Below the pieces are notes generated by a model. That model searched no databases, had not been told where the DNA came from, and saw nothing but the letters and a program-made list of their open reading frames with translations. Positions 34,218 to 42,154 of a stretch of DNA of 64,000 nucleotides are shown here, piece after piece. The position numbers and the translations under genes are program-made. Source of the DNA: Bradyrhizobium sp. sGM-13 (lineage in GTDB: Bacteria > Pseudomonadota > Alphaproteobacteria > Rhizobiales > Xanthobacteraceae); assembly GCF_018398875.1 (NCBI RefSeq), contig NZ_JAGWDK010000021.1, positions 62,001-126,000 of the forward strand, in the 5' to 3' direction. Positions within the stretch are counted from its first letter, which is position 1; each line of letters opens with the position of its first letter.

Positions 34218-36335
34218 TCATGCCAACAGCTCACCGATCATGGCGGCTGCGCGTCTCGCACCATCGGCTTCGACCGCTTTCGGTCTATCCGGCCTCGACA
34301 TGGCCAACATCATGGCGTCGGCAATCATATCGGGGGTTGACGCAGCGAAGTCCATTTGGATGCCTGCACCATAGCGGCGGAGCCGGTGGGCGACGTGAAA
34401 TTTCTGCTCGAAATGGTTTCGCAGCGGAAAATAGACAAACGGCGTCCCGGCGGCACAGAGTTCCATGCACGTCGTGAGTCCGCCCTGGACCAGCGCCAGG
34501 TCACACGCTGCGAGATGCCGGTCGAGATTGGCGACGAACGACCGTATCTCGACGCCCTCCGGCGCACGCAGCGACGCCGGATCAATGCGGGGACCGGCGA
34601 CCACCACCATGCGCAACGCCGGCAGCTTGGCCTTCACGATGGGATAGGCCTGCACGACGCGCTTGATCAGGTGAGCCCCGATCCCCGATCCGCCGACGGT
34701 GACAATGCAAATCTGTTCGCCGTTCTGGTAGCCGAGCGCTTCGCGAAGAAATTGGCGGCTACCGAAGGTTTGGGGGTGCTCGCCGATGACGTAGCCGGCG
34801 AAATCGAAGTGCCTCGGAACCCAATCGCGCATCAGGGGCAGATCCGCACCGAACGATAGCGGCACCACGTCTTCAGGGTGGCCCACGAAAATCGCTCGGT
34901 CGCGCACGCCAGGATGGTGCTCGATATGCTCGATCATCTCGGCATTGTAGTCGGTCGTCAGCAGCGCCTCATGTTTGCCGCCGGACGGCATCGGCACGTA
35001 ACCGACGAAGTCGGTCAACCAGACGAGTTTTGCCTTTTTCAGCTCAGGGTGCTCGTGCCAGTAGTGATCGATATCCCAGGCCTCGTCCGCAATCACGATG
35101 TCGTAAGCGCCCTGCTCGACGGCGTCCTGGAAGATCATGAAGTTCTTGATCAGCACCTCGTCCATGCGACGGAGCGCCTGAAAGCAGTGCAATTCGTGTT
35201 CGCCGCTTTCGAGCTCGATATGCCGCGTTTCGCTCGCCAACCTTGCACTTAGCGGATGGACATGCTCGTTGCCGGCCTCCAGCAGACGCGTGACCGGATC
35301 TTGCGCCAGCCAGTCCACCGTGAGGTCAGGATGAAGCTTGCGCAGCTCGCGGGCGATGGCGATGTCCCGGCGGCCATGGCCGAGGCCGATCGGCGAGGAA
35401 AGGTAGAGGGCGCGCTTCTGGCGTGCGCTGTGAGGCCAGGCCTCACGTGCAGGCGGGCGGATGGCGAGCCGGCGATCGATGAAGTCGTTGATCAGCGCGT
35501 TTGATTTGGCCGGATACCGGCCGAGAGGGTTATGACCGCCGCCTCTGATCGTTGCGAACTCCGAGCCGCTCACCTCGGCATGGGCCGCCCGGGCGCGCTC
35601 GCAGGGCTGAATTTGGTCGTTGTCGCCGTGGATGAACAGAACCGGGCAGCGGATGCTGCGATACATTTCCGCGCTGACGTCGAATTGGGGAGGAATGTTT
35701 CGCGCTTCGACCGTTTTGATCAGGGTTGGTCCATCCGTCTCGGCAGCCCAGCCGACCCCGTCCTCGATCTGTTTGGTCGAATGCGGCTCGCTGCAGATGT
35801 TGCGAACGAAGAACTCCGCGAAATCAGGGTAACTCGTCAGCCAATAGTCACGGTTGAACTTGTTCCAGCCGTCGTAAGTATCTCTCTCGGCGAGAAAATG
35901 CGAGGCCGCAAATCTTGCCTGGTGCGCAGGTCCGATGGTCGAGACCGTGCCGGCGAGGATGGCTGCCCGTACACGCGCCGGGTGATAGGCGGCGAGAATG
36001 GAGGCGAGCAACCCGCCGAACGAAAGTCCGACCAGGATAGCTTGCTCCACCTCGAGGCCGTCCATCACGGCAAGCGCGTCGGCGACGTAGTTGTCGAGCG
36101 TGTAGGCCGTGACGTCTTCCGGTCGATCGGATTTGCCGTTGCCGCGGCCATCATAGGCGATGCAGCGGAAACGTTCGCTGAAGTAGGGAAGCTGCGCCTT
36201 GTAGATTCGGGAGTGGACGATGCTCCATGGCGGGATAAACAGAATGGTTTCCGCGCCGGCGCCGTAGCTTTCGTAAGCGAGTTTCACGCCGTCGCGGGTG
36301 ATGAAACCCTCGCTGTCCGCCAGCTTTGCTCGCAT
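34218..36335 (-). CDS. Fusion of an alpha/beta hydrolase with a GT-B glycosyltransferase
   Basis: A 705-aa two-domain protein. Residues 1 to about 290 are an alpha/beta hydrolase: YDGRGNGKSDRPEDV, nucleophile elbow GLSFGG (Ser105) and a GGGHNPLGRYP His element near 268. Residues about 305-705 are a GT-B fold resembling macrolide/MGT-type glycosyltransferases: SSPIGLGHGRRDIAIARELR at the start, VTVGGSGIGAHLIKRVVQAY, and an NDP-sugar site in LVQGGLTTCMELCAAGTPFV with YFPLRNHFEQ. ATG 36335 is preferred (AGGAAAAGAG upstream), 4 bp after the TetR stop, which implies one operon. Such a fusion might glycosylate and release a product, or recycle one; the substrate is unknown. Confidence 0.85.
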   Translation of the reverse strand: MRAKLADSEGFITRDGVKLAYESYGAGAETILFIPPWSIVHSRIYKAQLPYFSERFRCIAYDGRGNGKSDRPEDVTAYTLDNYVADALAVMDGLEVEQAILVGLSFGGLLASILAAYHPARVRAAILAGTVSTIGPAHQARFAASHFLAERDTYDGWNKFNRDYWLTSYPDFAEFFVRNICSEPHSTKQIEDGVGWAAETDGPTLIKTVEARNIPPQFDVSAEMYRSIRCPVLFIHGDNDQIQPCERARAAHAEVSGSEFATIRGGGHNPLGRYPAKSNALINDFIDRRLAIRPPAREAWPHSARQKRALYLSSPIGLGHGRRDIAIARELRKLHPDLTVDWLAQDPVTRLLEAGNEHVHPLSARLASETRHIELESGEHELHCFQALRRMDEVLIKNFMIFQDAVEQGAYDIVIADEAWDIDHYWHEHPELKKAKLVWLTDFVGYVPMPSGGKHEALLTTDYNAEMIEHIEHHPGVRDRAIFVGHPEDVVPLSFGADLPLMRDWVPRHFDFAGYVIGEHPQTFGSRQFLREALGYQNGEQICIVTVGGSGIGAHLIKRVVQAYPIVKAKLPALRMVVVAGPRIDPASLRAPEGVEIRSFVANLDRHLAACDLALVQGGLTTCMELCAAGTPFVYFPLRNHFEQKFHVAHRLRRYGAGIQMDFAASTPDMIADAMMLAMSRPDRPKAVEADGARRAAAMIGELLA

Positions 36336-36339
36336 GCTG

Positions 36340-36957
36340 TCACTCTTTTCCTGGTGAAGATCCTTCCGCAATCCGAATGAGGTCGCCGACGCGCCGCAGC
36401 GACGCCCGTATCGGCGAGCCTTTTTTCTCCAGTCCCAGCAGGAACAGGCTTTCGCCGCCGATGAAACTGCAGGCGGCGATCGCGCCGACTTCTTCGGCCG
36501 AGAACGGGCCGAGCGGCCCGATCATCCGTTCGGTCCTCCGTGCCACGCCTACGATCAGGTCGATCCAGCCCATGAGGCCGGCTCGGATCACCTTTGCTAC
36601 TTCCGCGTCATGCCAGCTCACCGCGATCAGCTCCTGCAGCACCCGCACGTAGCCCGAAGCGATATCCTCATCGAGGTAGTCACAGGCGCGGGACCACTGC
36701 TCGGACAGTTTTAGCGATGGATCTTCGAACAGCCTGTTCTGCCGGTCGAGCAGTTGAGCATTGAGATACTCGAACAGCTCCAGAACCATGTTCTGCTTGG
36801 AGCCAAAATGGTAATGGATCTGGCTTAAGGGCACGGCCGCTTCTGCAGCGACTTCGCGGGTGGAAAGTCCGGCATAGCCGGCGCGGCGCAACACCTTCTT
36901 GGCAGCTTCGAGCAAGCTCGTGCTGGTTTCGATCTTCTTCACTGCCGCGCGCGCCAT
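36340..36957 (-). CDS. TetR family transcriptional regulator
   Basis: A 205-aa repressor-type regulator. The N-terminal HTH (about residues 10-58) contains LSTREVAAEAAVPLSQIHYH followed by FGSKQNMV, a textbook TetR recognition helix and hinge. The C-terminal ligand-binding domain is all-helical (about 60-205), and senses an unknown small molecule. The stop lies 4 bp before the hydrolase-GT fusion gene, so it probably regulates that gene and itself. A perfect inverted repeat at 36980-36994, 22 bp upstream of its start, is a likely autoregulatory operator. Confidence 0.93.
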   Translation of the reverse strand: MARAAVKKIETSTSLLEAAKKVLRRAGYAGLSTREVAAEAAVPLSQIHYHFGSKQNMVLELFEYLNAQLLDRQNRLFEDPSLKLSEQWSRACDYLDEDIASGYVRVLQELIAVSWHDAEVAKVIRAGLMGWIDLIVGVARRTERMIGPLGPFSAEEVGAIAACSFIGGESLFLLGLEKKGSPIRASLRRVGDLIRIAEGSSPGKE

Positions 36958-36979
36958 GGTGCCTCATGATGTGATGGAA

Positions 36980-36994
36980 AGCGTCAAAGACGCT
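36980..36994. promoter_or_regulatory. Putative TetR operator
   Basis: AGCGTC and GACGCT around AAA form a perfect 6-bp inverted repeat just upstream of the TetR start codon. Position and symmetry suggest autoregulation. Confidence 0.5.
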
Positions 36995-37092
36995 ACAAGC
37001 ATTCCGGCTGAGAAGGCCAGCCTTGCCGTTTCAACCCTCTACCGGCCGGAAAAACCGTGCCCGGAGCCATGCCGGGCATCGTGAAACAAATG

Positions 37093-37878
37093 TCACCCGA
37101 CCTTCGCCTTGTTTCGCGGCAGCGGGATCAGCATCGAGACCTGCTGCCGGTAGCGGCGGTACTGGTCGCCGAACAGCGCTATCAGGTCGCGCTCCTCGAG
37201 CCAGATGCCGATCAGGATGTAGCCGGTGGTGGCGATGGCGAATAGCAGATGACCGAACGTCATTACCGGCGTCGCCCAGAACGCAAGCAGGAAGCCGAGA
37301 TAGATCGGATGCCGGACCACCTTGTAGAACATCGGCGTTTTGAACTCGGCCGGGGGCAACTCGCGCCCGAGAAGCCGCGCCAGCACTTGGCGCAGGCCGA
37401 ACAGCTCGAAATGGTTGATCATGAAGGTGCTGGCGAGCACCACCGTCCAGCCGATCCAGGAAATCGTCTGAAGGGCAATTGCCGCAACAGGATCGGTCAC
37501 CGACCAGATGATGCCTGTCATCGGCCGCCATTGCCAGTAGAGCAGGAGCAATGCGAGGCTGGCCAACAGCACGTAGGTCGTGCGCTCGACCGATTGCGGC
37601 ACGATTCTTGTCCACCAGCGCTTGAAGGCGGGACGCGCCATCACGCTGTGCTGGATTGCAAACACGCCAAGCAGGACGACGTTGATGAGCAGCGAAGGAA
37701 CGAGCGGCCCGGCGGTGCCGCTATCGATGGTCTTCGGTACCGGCAAGTTGCCTACAAAGGCAATCGCATAAAGAAATGTGCCGAGAAACAGCAGGTACGT
37801 GAGCGTGCCGTACAGCATAGCCGTCAAGCCGCCGGTTATGGTCTTTGCGGGAGGGGAGTGGAGTGCATGGTCTGTCAT
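37093..37878 (-). CDS. mddA: Methanethiol S-methyltransferase-like membrane protein (MddA/NnrU family)
   Basis: A 261-aa membrane protein with about six hydrophobic segments. The C-terminal block VVRHPIYLGFLLAFWATPVM and IWLEERDLIALFGDQYRRYR matches the isoprenylcysteine methyltransferase-like fold of MddA, which methylates methanethiol to dimethyl sulfide using SAM; RHP and the EERDL element are the cofactor/substrate region. NnrU is a close relative, so the exact activity is not proven and the symbol is tentative. ATG 37878 is supported by AGAGGATC before it and removes about 98 non-homologous residues. A perfect inverted repeat lies in the promoter. Upstream of TetR and the fusion gene on the same strand. 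Confidence 0.75.
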   Translation of the reverse strand: MTDHALHSPPAKTITGGLTAMLYGTLTYLLFLGTFLYAIAFVGNLPVPKTIDSGTAGPLVPSLLINVVLLGVFAIQHSVMARPAFKRWWTRIVPQSVERTTYVLLASLALLLLYWQWRPMTGIIWSVTDPVAAIALQTISWIGWTVVLASTFMINHFELFGLRQVLARLLGRELPPAEFKTPMFYKVVRHPIYLGFLLAFWATPVMTFGHLLFAIATTGYILIGIWLEERDLIALFGDQYRRYRQQVSMLIPLPRNKAKVG

Positions 37879-37994
37879 GATCTTGATCCTCTCTGGGAAG
37901 ACTGCGGAAGGCCTTGCTTTCAGTGCGGACGGTCGTGATTGCCCGGAACTTCTCCTCGTTTGCGACCCGGTCAGATCCAACGTCAAATATTCAG

Positions 37995-38010
37995 TCGGTC
38001 GAACGACCGA
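37995..38010. promoter_or_regulatory. Putative TetR-type operator upstream of the mddA-like gene
   Basis: TCGGTCG-AA-CGACCGA is a perfect 7-bp inverted repeat about 120 bp upstream of ATG 37878. It resembles TetR-family operators in form but differs from the repeat upstream of the tetR gene itself. Confidence 0.45.
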
Positions 38011-38048
38011 AAAGTTCATTCCCCGCTTTATGTTGGAAATGCGGCATT

Positions 38049-38064
38049 TTAACCCGGCATTAAC
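38049..38064 (+). promoter_or_regulatory. CtrA-type box upstream of the lytic transglycosylase gene
   Basis: Exact TTAA-N7-TTAAC match (TTAACCCGGCATTAAC). It sits 90 bp before ATG 38154 and only 6 bp before the alternative ATG 38070, which argues for the downstream start. Confidence 0.55.
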
Positions 38065-38153
38065 CATAAATGTCGCAGGCTGGGTCGGTGAAGCGCCGGA
38101 TCGGCGGCGATCACGAGCCGCGAGGTTTTCGCGAGGAGCGGGGCACCACAGAT

Positions 38154-39173
38154 ATGGCGGTCGACACAACAAGCGCCACGGCTGCGGCAGGTGTCGATCC
38201 CGCGCACGCGAGGATCGCGAGCTCGATCAGGCAGGCCGCCTCGACCACCGGCGCCAGCTTCGAATATCTGCTCGCTACCGCGAAGATGGAATCCAATTTC
38301 AACCCGAAGGCCGCCGCAACCACCTCGTCGGCGCGCGGGCTGTTTCAATTCATCGACCAGACCTGGCTCGGCACGGTGAAGGAGGCGGGTGCCCATCTCG
38401 GCTACGGCAAATATGCCGACGCCATCACCAAAAATCCATCCGGCAGCTATTCGGTCGACGATCCCGCGGCACGCGCCGCGATCATGCGGCTGCGCGACGA
38501 TCCGGATGCCGCCTCGTCGATGGCGGCGGTGCTGACGCAATCCAACAGTTTCAAGCTGACCGGCAAGATCGGGCGCCGCCCGACCGATGCTGAACTCTAC
38601 ATGGCGCATTTCATGGGCGTCGGCGGCGCCGGCAAGCTGATCCAGAACGCCGAGGACAATCCGAACGCGTCCGCCGTGCAGATGTTTCCGAACGCTGCGG
38701 CGGCCAATCAATCGATCTTCTACAGCCGTTCGGGGCAGCCGCGCAGCGTCTCACAGGTCTATTCGGTGCTGAGCACGCACTATGCGGCTGCCGCCAGTTC
38801 ACCGGTGACGCGCACGGCGATGGCGGCTGCCGGCGGCGATCTGCCCCGGCGCATCACCGTCGCGAGCGCTGCGCCGGCAGCGCTGGCGATCGACAACGCG
38901 GCCTATCTCTCGAGCTTTCCGGATCAGCGCGCGGTAACGCCGGTGGCGGCAACGGCGCAGACCGCCTCGGCGTCGCCGGAGCCAATCTTCCGCTCGCTGT
39001 TCCAGCCCGGCGAACGCACACAGCCGATTTCGCCGACGGTGCAGGAATTGTGGGGCAGCAATCCGTCGCCAGTTGCGTCCGCGAGCACCGTATTGTCGGG
39101 ACATAAGCCCGAAGTCCGCGCACCCGGAAGACTCGACCTCTTCAGCGACCGCAACGGCACGTTCAGTAGCTGA
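38154..39173 (+). CDS. Soluble lytic transglycosylase (SLT-fold) domain protein
   Basis: A 339-aa protein. The SLT-like domain spans about residues 15-175; the catalytic Glu is in LATAKMESNFNPKAAA, followed by SSARGLFQFIDQTWLGTVKE, a standard lysozyme-fold second block. The C-terminal half is Ala/Pro/Ser-rich and probably a linker or wall-targeting tail. It would cleave the glycan strands of peptidoglycan, for example for insertion of flagellar or secretion structures. No signal peptide is evident, as in flagellum-linked family members. The start is ambiguous; 38154 fits the CtrA box position. Confidence 0.83.
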   Translation: MAVDTTSATAAAGVDPAHARIASSIRQAASTTGASFEYLLATAKMESNFNPKAAATTSSARGLFQFIDQTWLGTVKEAGAHLGYGKYADAITKNPSGSYSVDDPAARAAIMRLRDDPDAASSMAAVLTQSNSFKLTGKIGRRPTDAELYMAHFMGVGGAGKLIQNAEDNPNASAVQMFPNAAAANQSIFYSRSGQPRSVSQVYSVLSTHYAAAASSPVTRTAMAAAGGDLPRRITVASAAPAALAIDNAAYLSSFPDQRAVTPVAATAQTASASPEPIFRSLFQPGERTQPISPTVQELWGSNPSPVASASTVLSGHKPEVRAPGRLDLFSDRNGTFSS

Positions 39174-39182
39174 CCCGGATCC

Positions 39183-39309
39183 GTGTCCCGGACGTGATGC
39201 AGCGCGTAGCGATGCGTCGCAGAACCGGGATCCATCGCGGTGAGCGAGTTCGGATGGGCCCCGCATCATCAGCGCAACACTGCGCGTTGCGCAGCATCCG
39301 GGGCACGAG
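39183..39309. repeat. Intergenic palindromic repeat, family A copy 2
   Basis: It starts GTGTCCCGGACG and ends GCGCAGCATCCGGGGCACGA, with an inner GGGATCCATCGCGG. Same ends and inner box as 52960-53114, related to 15486-15603. It follows the transglycosylase gene. Confidence 0.7.
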
Positions 39310-39453
39310 ACATCGCAACCGTCGTCGCACCCTTAACAAAACGTCAATAAAACCAGCCGTTTATGGTGAACCCTTTGTTAAGCGTCATGGTTTATTTTTT
39401 CTAATAGTGGCACCACGTCACGGTGTCGTTTCAGGTTGCGTAAAGCCAGGACC

Positions 39454-40629
39454 ATGATCGTTCGGCAGTTCATCAGTTGGATTCGCACCGCTCCGGCAGG
39501 CGAGCGGGCAGAGGCGACGCGGGCATTGGCGCGGGCCTGGTTGATTTCAGATCTTTCCGAGGACGATCGCATCGCCGCCGAAGGCGCGCTGTTGATGCTG
39601 CTCGATGATCCGTCGCCGCTGGTGCGCCAGGCGATGTCGGAAGTCTTCGCGCGCAGCTCGGACGCGCCGGCCGCGATCGTGCAGGCGCTCTCGCTCGACC
39701 AGCCTTCGATCGCGCTTCCCGTGCTCGAACATTCGCCGCTTCTGATCGACGCCGACCTGGTCGACATCGTCGCCACCGGCAACAGCGACACGCAATGCGC
39801 CATCGCGCGCCGCATCAACCTGCCGCCCTCGGTTTCCGCCGCGATTGCCGAGGTTGGCTCGGCGGCCGCGGCGCTCGAACTGATCGAGAATGCCTACGCG
39901 GAATTGGCGCCGTTTTCCTGGGACCGTATCGTCGAACGTCACGGCCATCTCGCCGCGATCAGGGAAGCGATGCTGGTGCTGGAAGGCCTGCCGGCCGCCA
40001 CCCGCGCGGCGCTGGTCGCGAAACTCTCCGAGACGCTGGCGCAATTCGTCGTCGCGCGGAATTGGCTGAGCGCCGACCGGGCAGGGCGGCTGGCGAGTGA
40101 AGCGCGCGAGCGCTCGGCCGTGAACATTGCGGCGCGTTCGCGCGGCGATGACATGCTGGGCCTAGTGCGGCACCTGCGCGCCACCGGGCAACTGACCGCC
40201 GGCCTGATCCTGCGCGCGCTATTGTCGGGCAATCTCGAACTGTTCGATGCGGCGCTCGCCGAACTGGCCGACCTGCCACTGGACCGCGTCACCGCGCTGC
40301 TGCACGACCGCGGCGGCGCCAGCCTGCAGGCTCTCCTGATCCGCGCGGGCCTTCCCGAATCCACGTTCGGAGCCTTCCGTATCGCGCTTGAGGTCAGCCG
40401 TGAGACCGGCTTTGTCGACACGATCGGCGGCGCTGCAAGGCTGCGCCGCCGCATGGTCGAGCGTGTGCTTACCCATTGCGAGACCGACCGCAAGTCCGCC
40501 GAGCCGCTCTTGATCCTGCTGCGGCGGTTCGCAACCGAGTCCGCGCGCGAGGAAGCCCGCCTGTTCTGCGAGGAGCTGGTCGCCGACGAAGCGTTCGTGC
40601 CAGCCGTACGCGATCTGATCGCGGCGTAG
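39454..40629 (+). CDS. DUF2336 domain protein
   Basis: A 391-aa, mostly helical, cytoplasmic protein. The length, the N-terminal RTAPAGERAEATRALARAWL, the central LPPSVSAAIAEVGSAAAALE and LETALAEL-like helices in the C-terminal half fit the DUF2336 family of Alphaproteobacteria, which resembles HEAT-like repeat proteins. Function is not established; members often lie near signalling and motility genes, as here beside an HPt protein and a response regulator. ATG 39454 has AGGACC immediately upstream; the longer start 39436 lacks one. Confidence 0.85.
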   Translation: MIVRQFISWIRTAPAGERAEATRALARAWLISDLSEDDRIAAEGALLMLLDDPSPLVRQAMSEVFARSSDAPAAIVQALSLDQPSIALPVLEHSPLLIDADLVDIVATGNSDTQCAIARRINLPPSVSAAIAEVGSAAAALELIENAYAELAPFSWDRIVERHGHLAAIREAMLVLEGLPAATRAALVAKLSETLAQFVVARNWLSADRAGRLASEARERSAVNIAARSRGDDMLGLVRHLRATGQLTAGLILRALLSGNLELFDAALAELADLPLDRVTALLHDRGGASLQALLIRAGLPESTFGAFRIALEVSRETGFVDTIGGAARLRRRMVERVLTHCETDRKSAEPLLILLRRFATESAREEARLFCEELVADEAFVPAVRDLIAA

Positions 40630-40652
40630 GCGATCCTGCGACACGACCGGTG

Positions 40653-40774
40653 TCGTCCCTGCGAACGCAGGGACCCATAAACCACAGTCGTTTGTGGTTG
40701 GCTGAAGGTCATCGACCAGCGCGCTCTTAATCGATAAGCCGCGGCGTACGGGTCCCTGCGTTCGCACGGACGAC
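40653..40774. repeat. Intergenic palindromic repeat, family B copy 1
   Basis: TCGTCCCTGCGAACGCAGGG at the left end is answered by GGTCCCTGCGTTCGCACGGA and CGACG at the right end. An inner hairpin AACCACA/TGTGGTT is also present. A related copy is at 42026-42150. Confidence 0.7.
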
Positions 40775-40791
40775 GCGTTGAGAGCGCGGCG

Positions 40792-41370
40792 CTACTCCGC
40801 CGGCACGATGCTCGGCGCCAGGATCGCTTCGAGATGCTCGGGGCGGTCGCGGTTGACCTTGAGCAGGAATTCATCCGCGACGCCGCGGAGCTGCTTGCTG
40901 AGCGCGCTCGCCATCGTGGCGGTGTCGAGCTTGGTGCGTTCGCGCACGATCGCCTGGATGGCATTGATGTGATGGGTGATCAGCTCGGATGGCACCTGAT
41001 CGAGGTCGGGGGCATGTTCGATGATGCGGCACAGGCTTTCGGCGGCGGCGCCGGCGGAAGGGAAGCCGAACGTGGCGGCATCGCCTTTGATGTCGTGGGC
41101 GGCGCGAAACAGCTCTTCGCGATTGTCGATGGTGAAGCCGTCGCGGAGAATGGCCTCGTGCGCGGCCGAGAGCCGGTCCGCCTCGATCGTCATCCAGTTC
41201 TTGAATTCACCGGATAGTCCTGCAAGCGCCTTCTCCGCGCGCCCGACAGGATCATCGAGATCGGATTCGGGAACGCGCAGCAATACTTTGCGCAACGGAT
41301 TGGGCTGCGTGATCACGTGATGATCGGCAAACGATTTGACCTGTATCGTCCCCGGCTTTTCTTTCGCCAT
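40792..41370 (-). CDS. HPt domain protein (histidine phosphotransferase)
   Basis: A 192-aa protein whose middle part contains the four-helix-bundle HPt motif RAAHDIKGDAATFGFPSAG (about residues 90-108); the His is the phosphate acceptor. It shuttles phosphoryl groups between hybrid kinases and response regulators. It lies 21 bp from the minus-strand response regulator gene that precedes it, so the two are probably a relay pair. No kinase gene is nearby; the input kinase must be elsewhere. Confidence 0.88.
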   Translation of the reverse strand: MAKEKPGTIQVKSFADHHVITQPNPLRKVLLRVPESDLDDPVGRAEKALAGLSGEFKNWMTIEADRLSAAHEAILRDGFTIDNREELFRAAHDIKGDAATFGFPSAGAAAESLCRIIEHAPDLDQVPSELITHHINAIQAIVRERTKLDTATMASALSKQLRGVADEFLLKVNRDRPEHLEAILAPSIVPAE

Positions 41371-41391
41371 GATGGTCTCTCCAGGCTCGCG

Positions 41392-41937
41392 CTAAACGTT
41401 CGACCGCGCCTTGTCGAGCAACGACGGCTGCTGCATCACTTCCATCTCGCCACCAACCCGCCGCTCGGGGCCGATATAGGCGTTGTTGGTGTTGCGCCGC
41501 CGGTCGGGGCCGAAATAGGTCTTGGTCTTGATGAAGGGGCGCGGATTGGCGACGACGTTGAGGATGCGCTGATAGAGTCCCTTGGCCGAGATCGGCTTGG
41601 CCAGGAACTCGGTGACGCCGGCGTCGCGCGCGACCGTGACGCGCCGCTTCTCCGAATGTCCGGTCAGCATGATGATCGGCGCGTAAGGGTTACCCTTCGA
41701 TTCCGGCTGCCGGATCATCTGCGCCAGTTCGAGGCCGTCGAAGATCGGCATCGCCCAGTCGGTGATGACGATGTCGGGTACGTAGTGGCTGTACATTTCG
41801 AGCGCGGTGGCGCCGTCCTCGGCTTCATAGGCTTCGCGCGCGCCAAACGAATGCAGGAGCGTCCGCAGGATGCGGCGCATATGCGGATTGTCGTCGCAAA
41901 TCAGAAATCGCAGCTTGTTGAAGTCAATGCGATACAT
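41392..41937 (-). CDS. Single-domain response regulator
   Basis: A 181-aa protein. The receiver domain (residues 10-130) has acidic pocket Asp15-Asp16, phospho-acceptor Asp60 in IVITDWAMP, the switch Thr in IMLTGHS and Lys in LAKPIS. A C-terminal tail (about 130-181) carries two GPDRRR/GPERR elements and no DNA-binding domain. This is a CheY/DivK-class regulator acting by protein contact. ATG 41937 excludes a spurious extension to 42312. The HPt gene follows immediately on the same strand. Confidence 0.9.
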   Translation of the reverse strand: MYRIDFNKLRFLICDDNPHMRRILRTLLHSFGAREAYEAEDGATALEMYSHYVPDIVITDWAMPIFDGLELAQMIRQPESKGNPYAPIIMLTGHSEKRRVTVARDAGVTEFLAKPISAKGLYQRILNVVANPRPFIKTKTYFGPDRRRNTNNAYIGPERRVGGEMEVMQQPSLLDKARSNV

Positions 41938-42025
41938 GGTCCGGCCCGGCCCAGCAAAACGGTATACTGGCGTTAACCATATCGCGGTGCCGGTTAAGGA
42001 ATCGTTGCAAAACCGGCCCCTGAAC

Positions 42026-42150
42026 TCGTCGTCCCTGCGAAAGCAGGCACCCATACGCCGCGGCTTCTCGGCTTTGGGTGGTGCGAAGCGACACCGCTCG
42101 CGACAATCAACGCCCGTGGTTATGGGGGCCCGGCTCAAGGCCGGGACGAC
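42026..42150. repeat. Intergenic palindromic repeat, family B copy 2
   Basis: It begins TCGTCGTCCCTGCGAAAGCA and ends GGCCGGGACGAC, with an inner CGCCGCGGC and a CCCGGCTCAAGGCCGGG hairpin. Same family as 40653-40774, more diverged at the right end. It lies between the response regulator and NAD kinase genes. Confidence 0.65.
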
Positions 42151-42154
42151 AGTG

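Noticed and set aside
37879..38172. N-terminal extension of the mddA-like ORF
   Set aside because: The extra residues have no family likeness and cover the operator, the CtrA-type box and the divergent promoter region.
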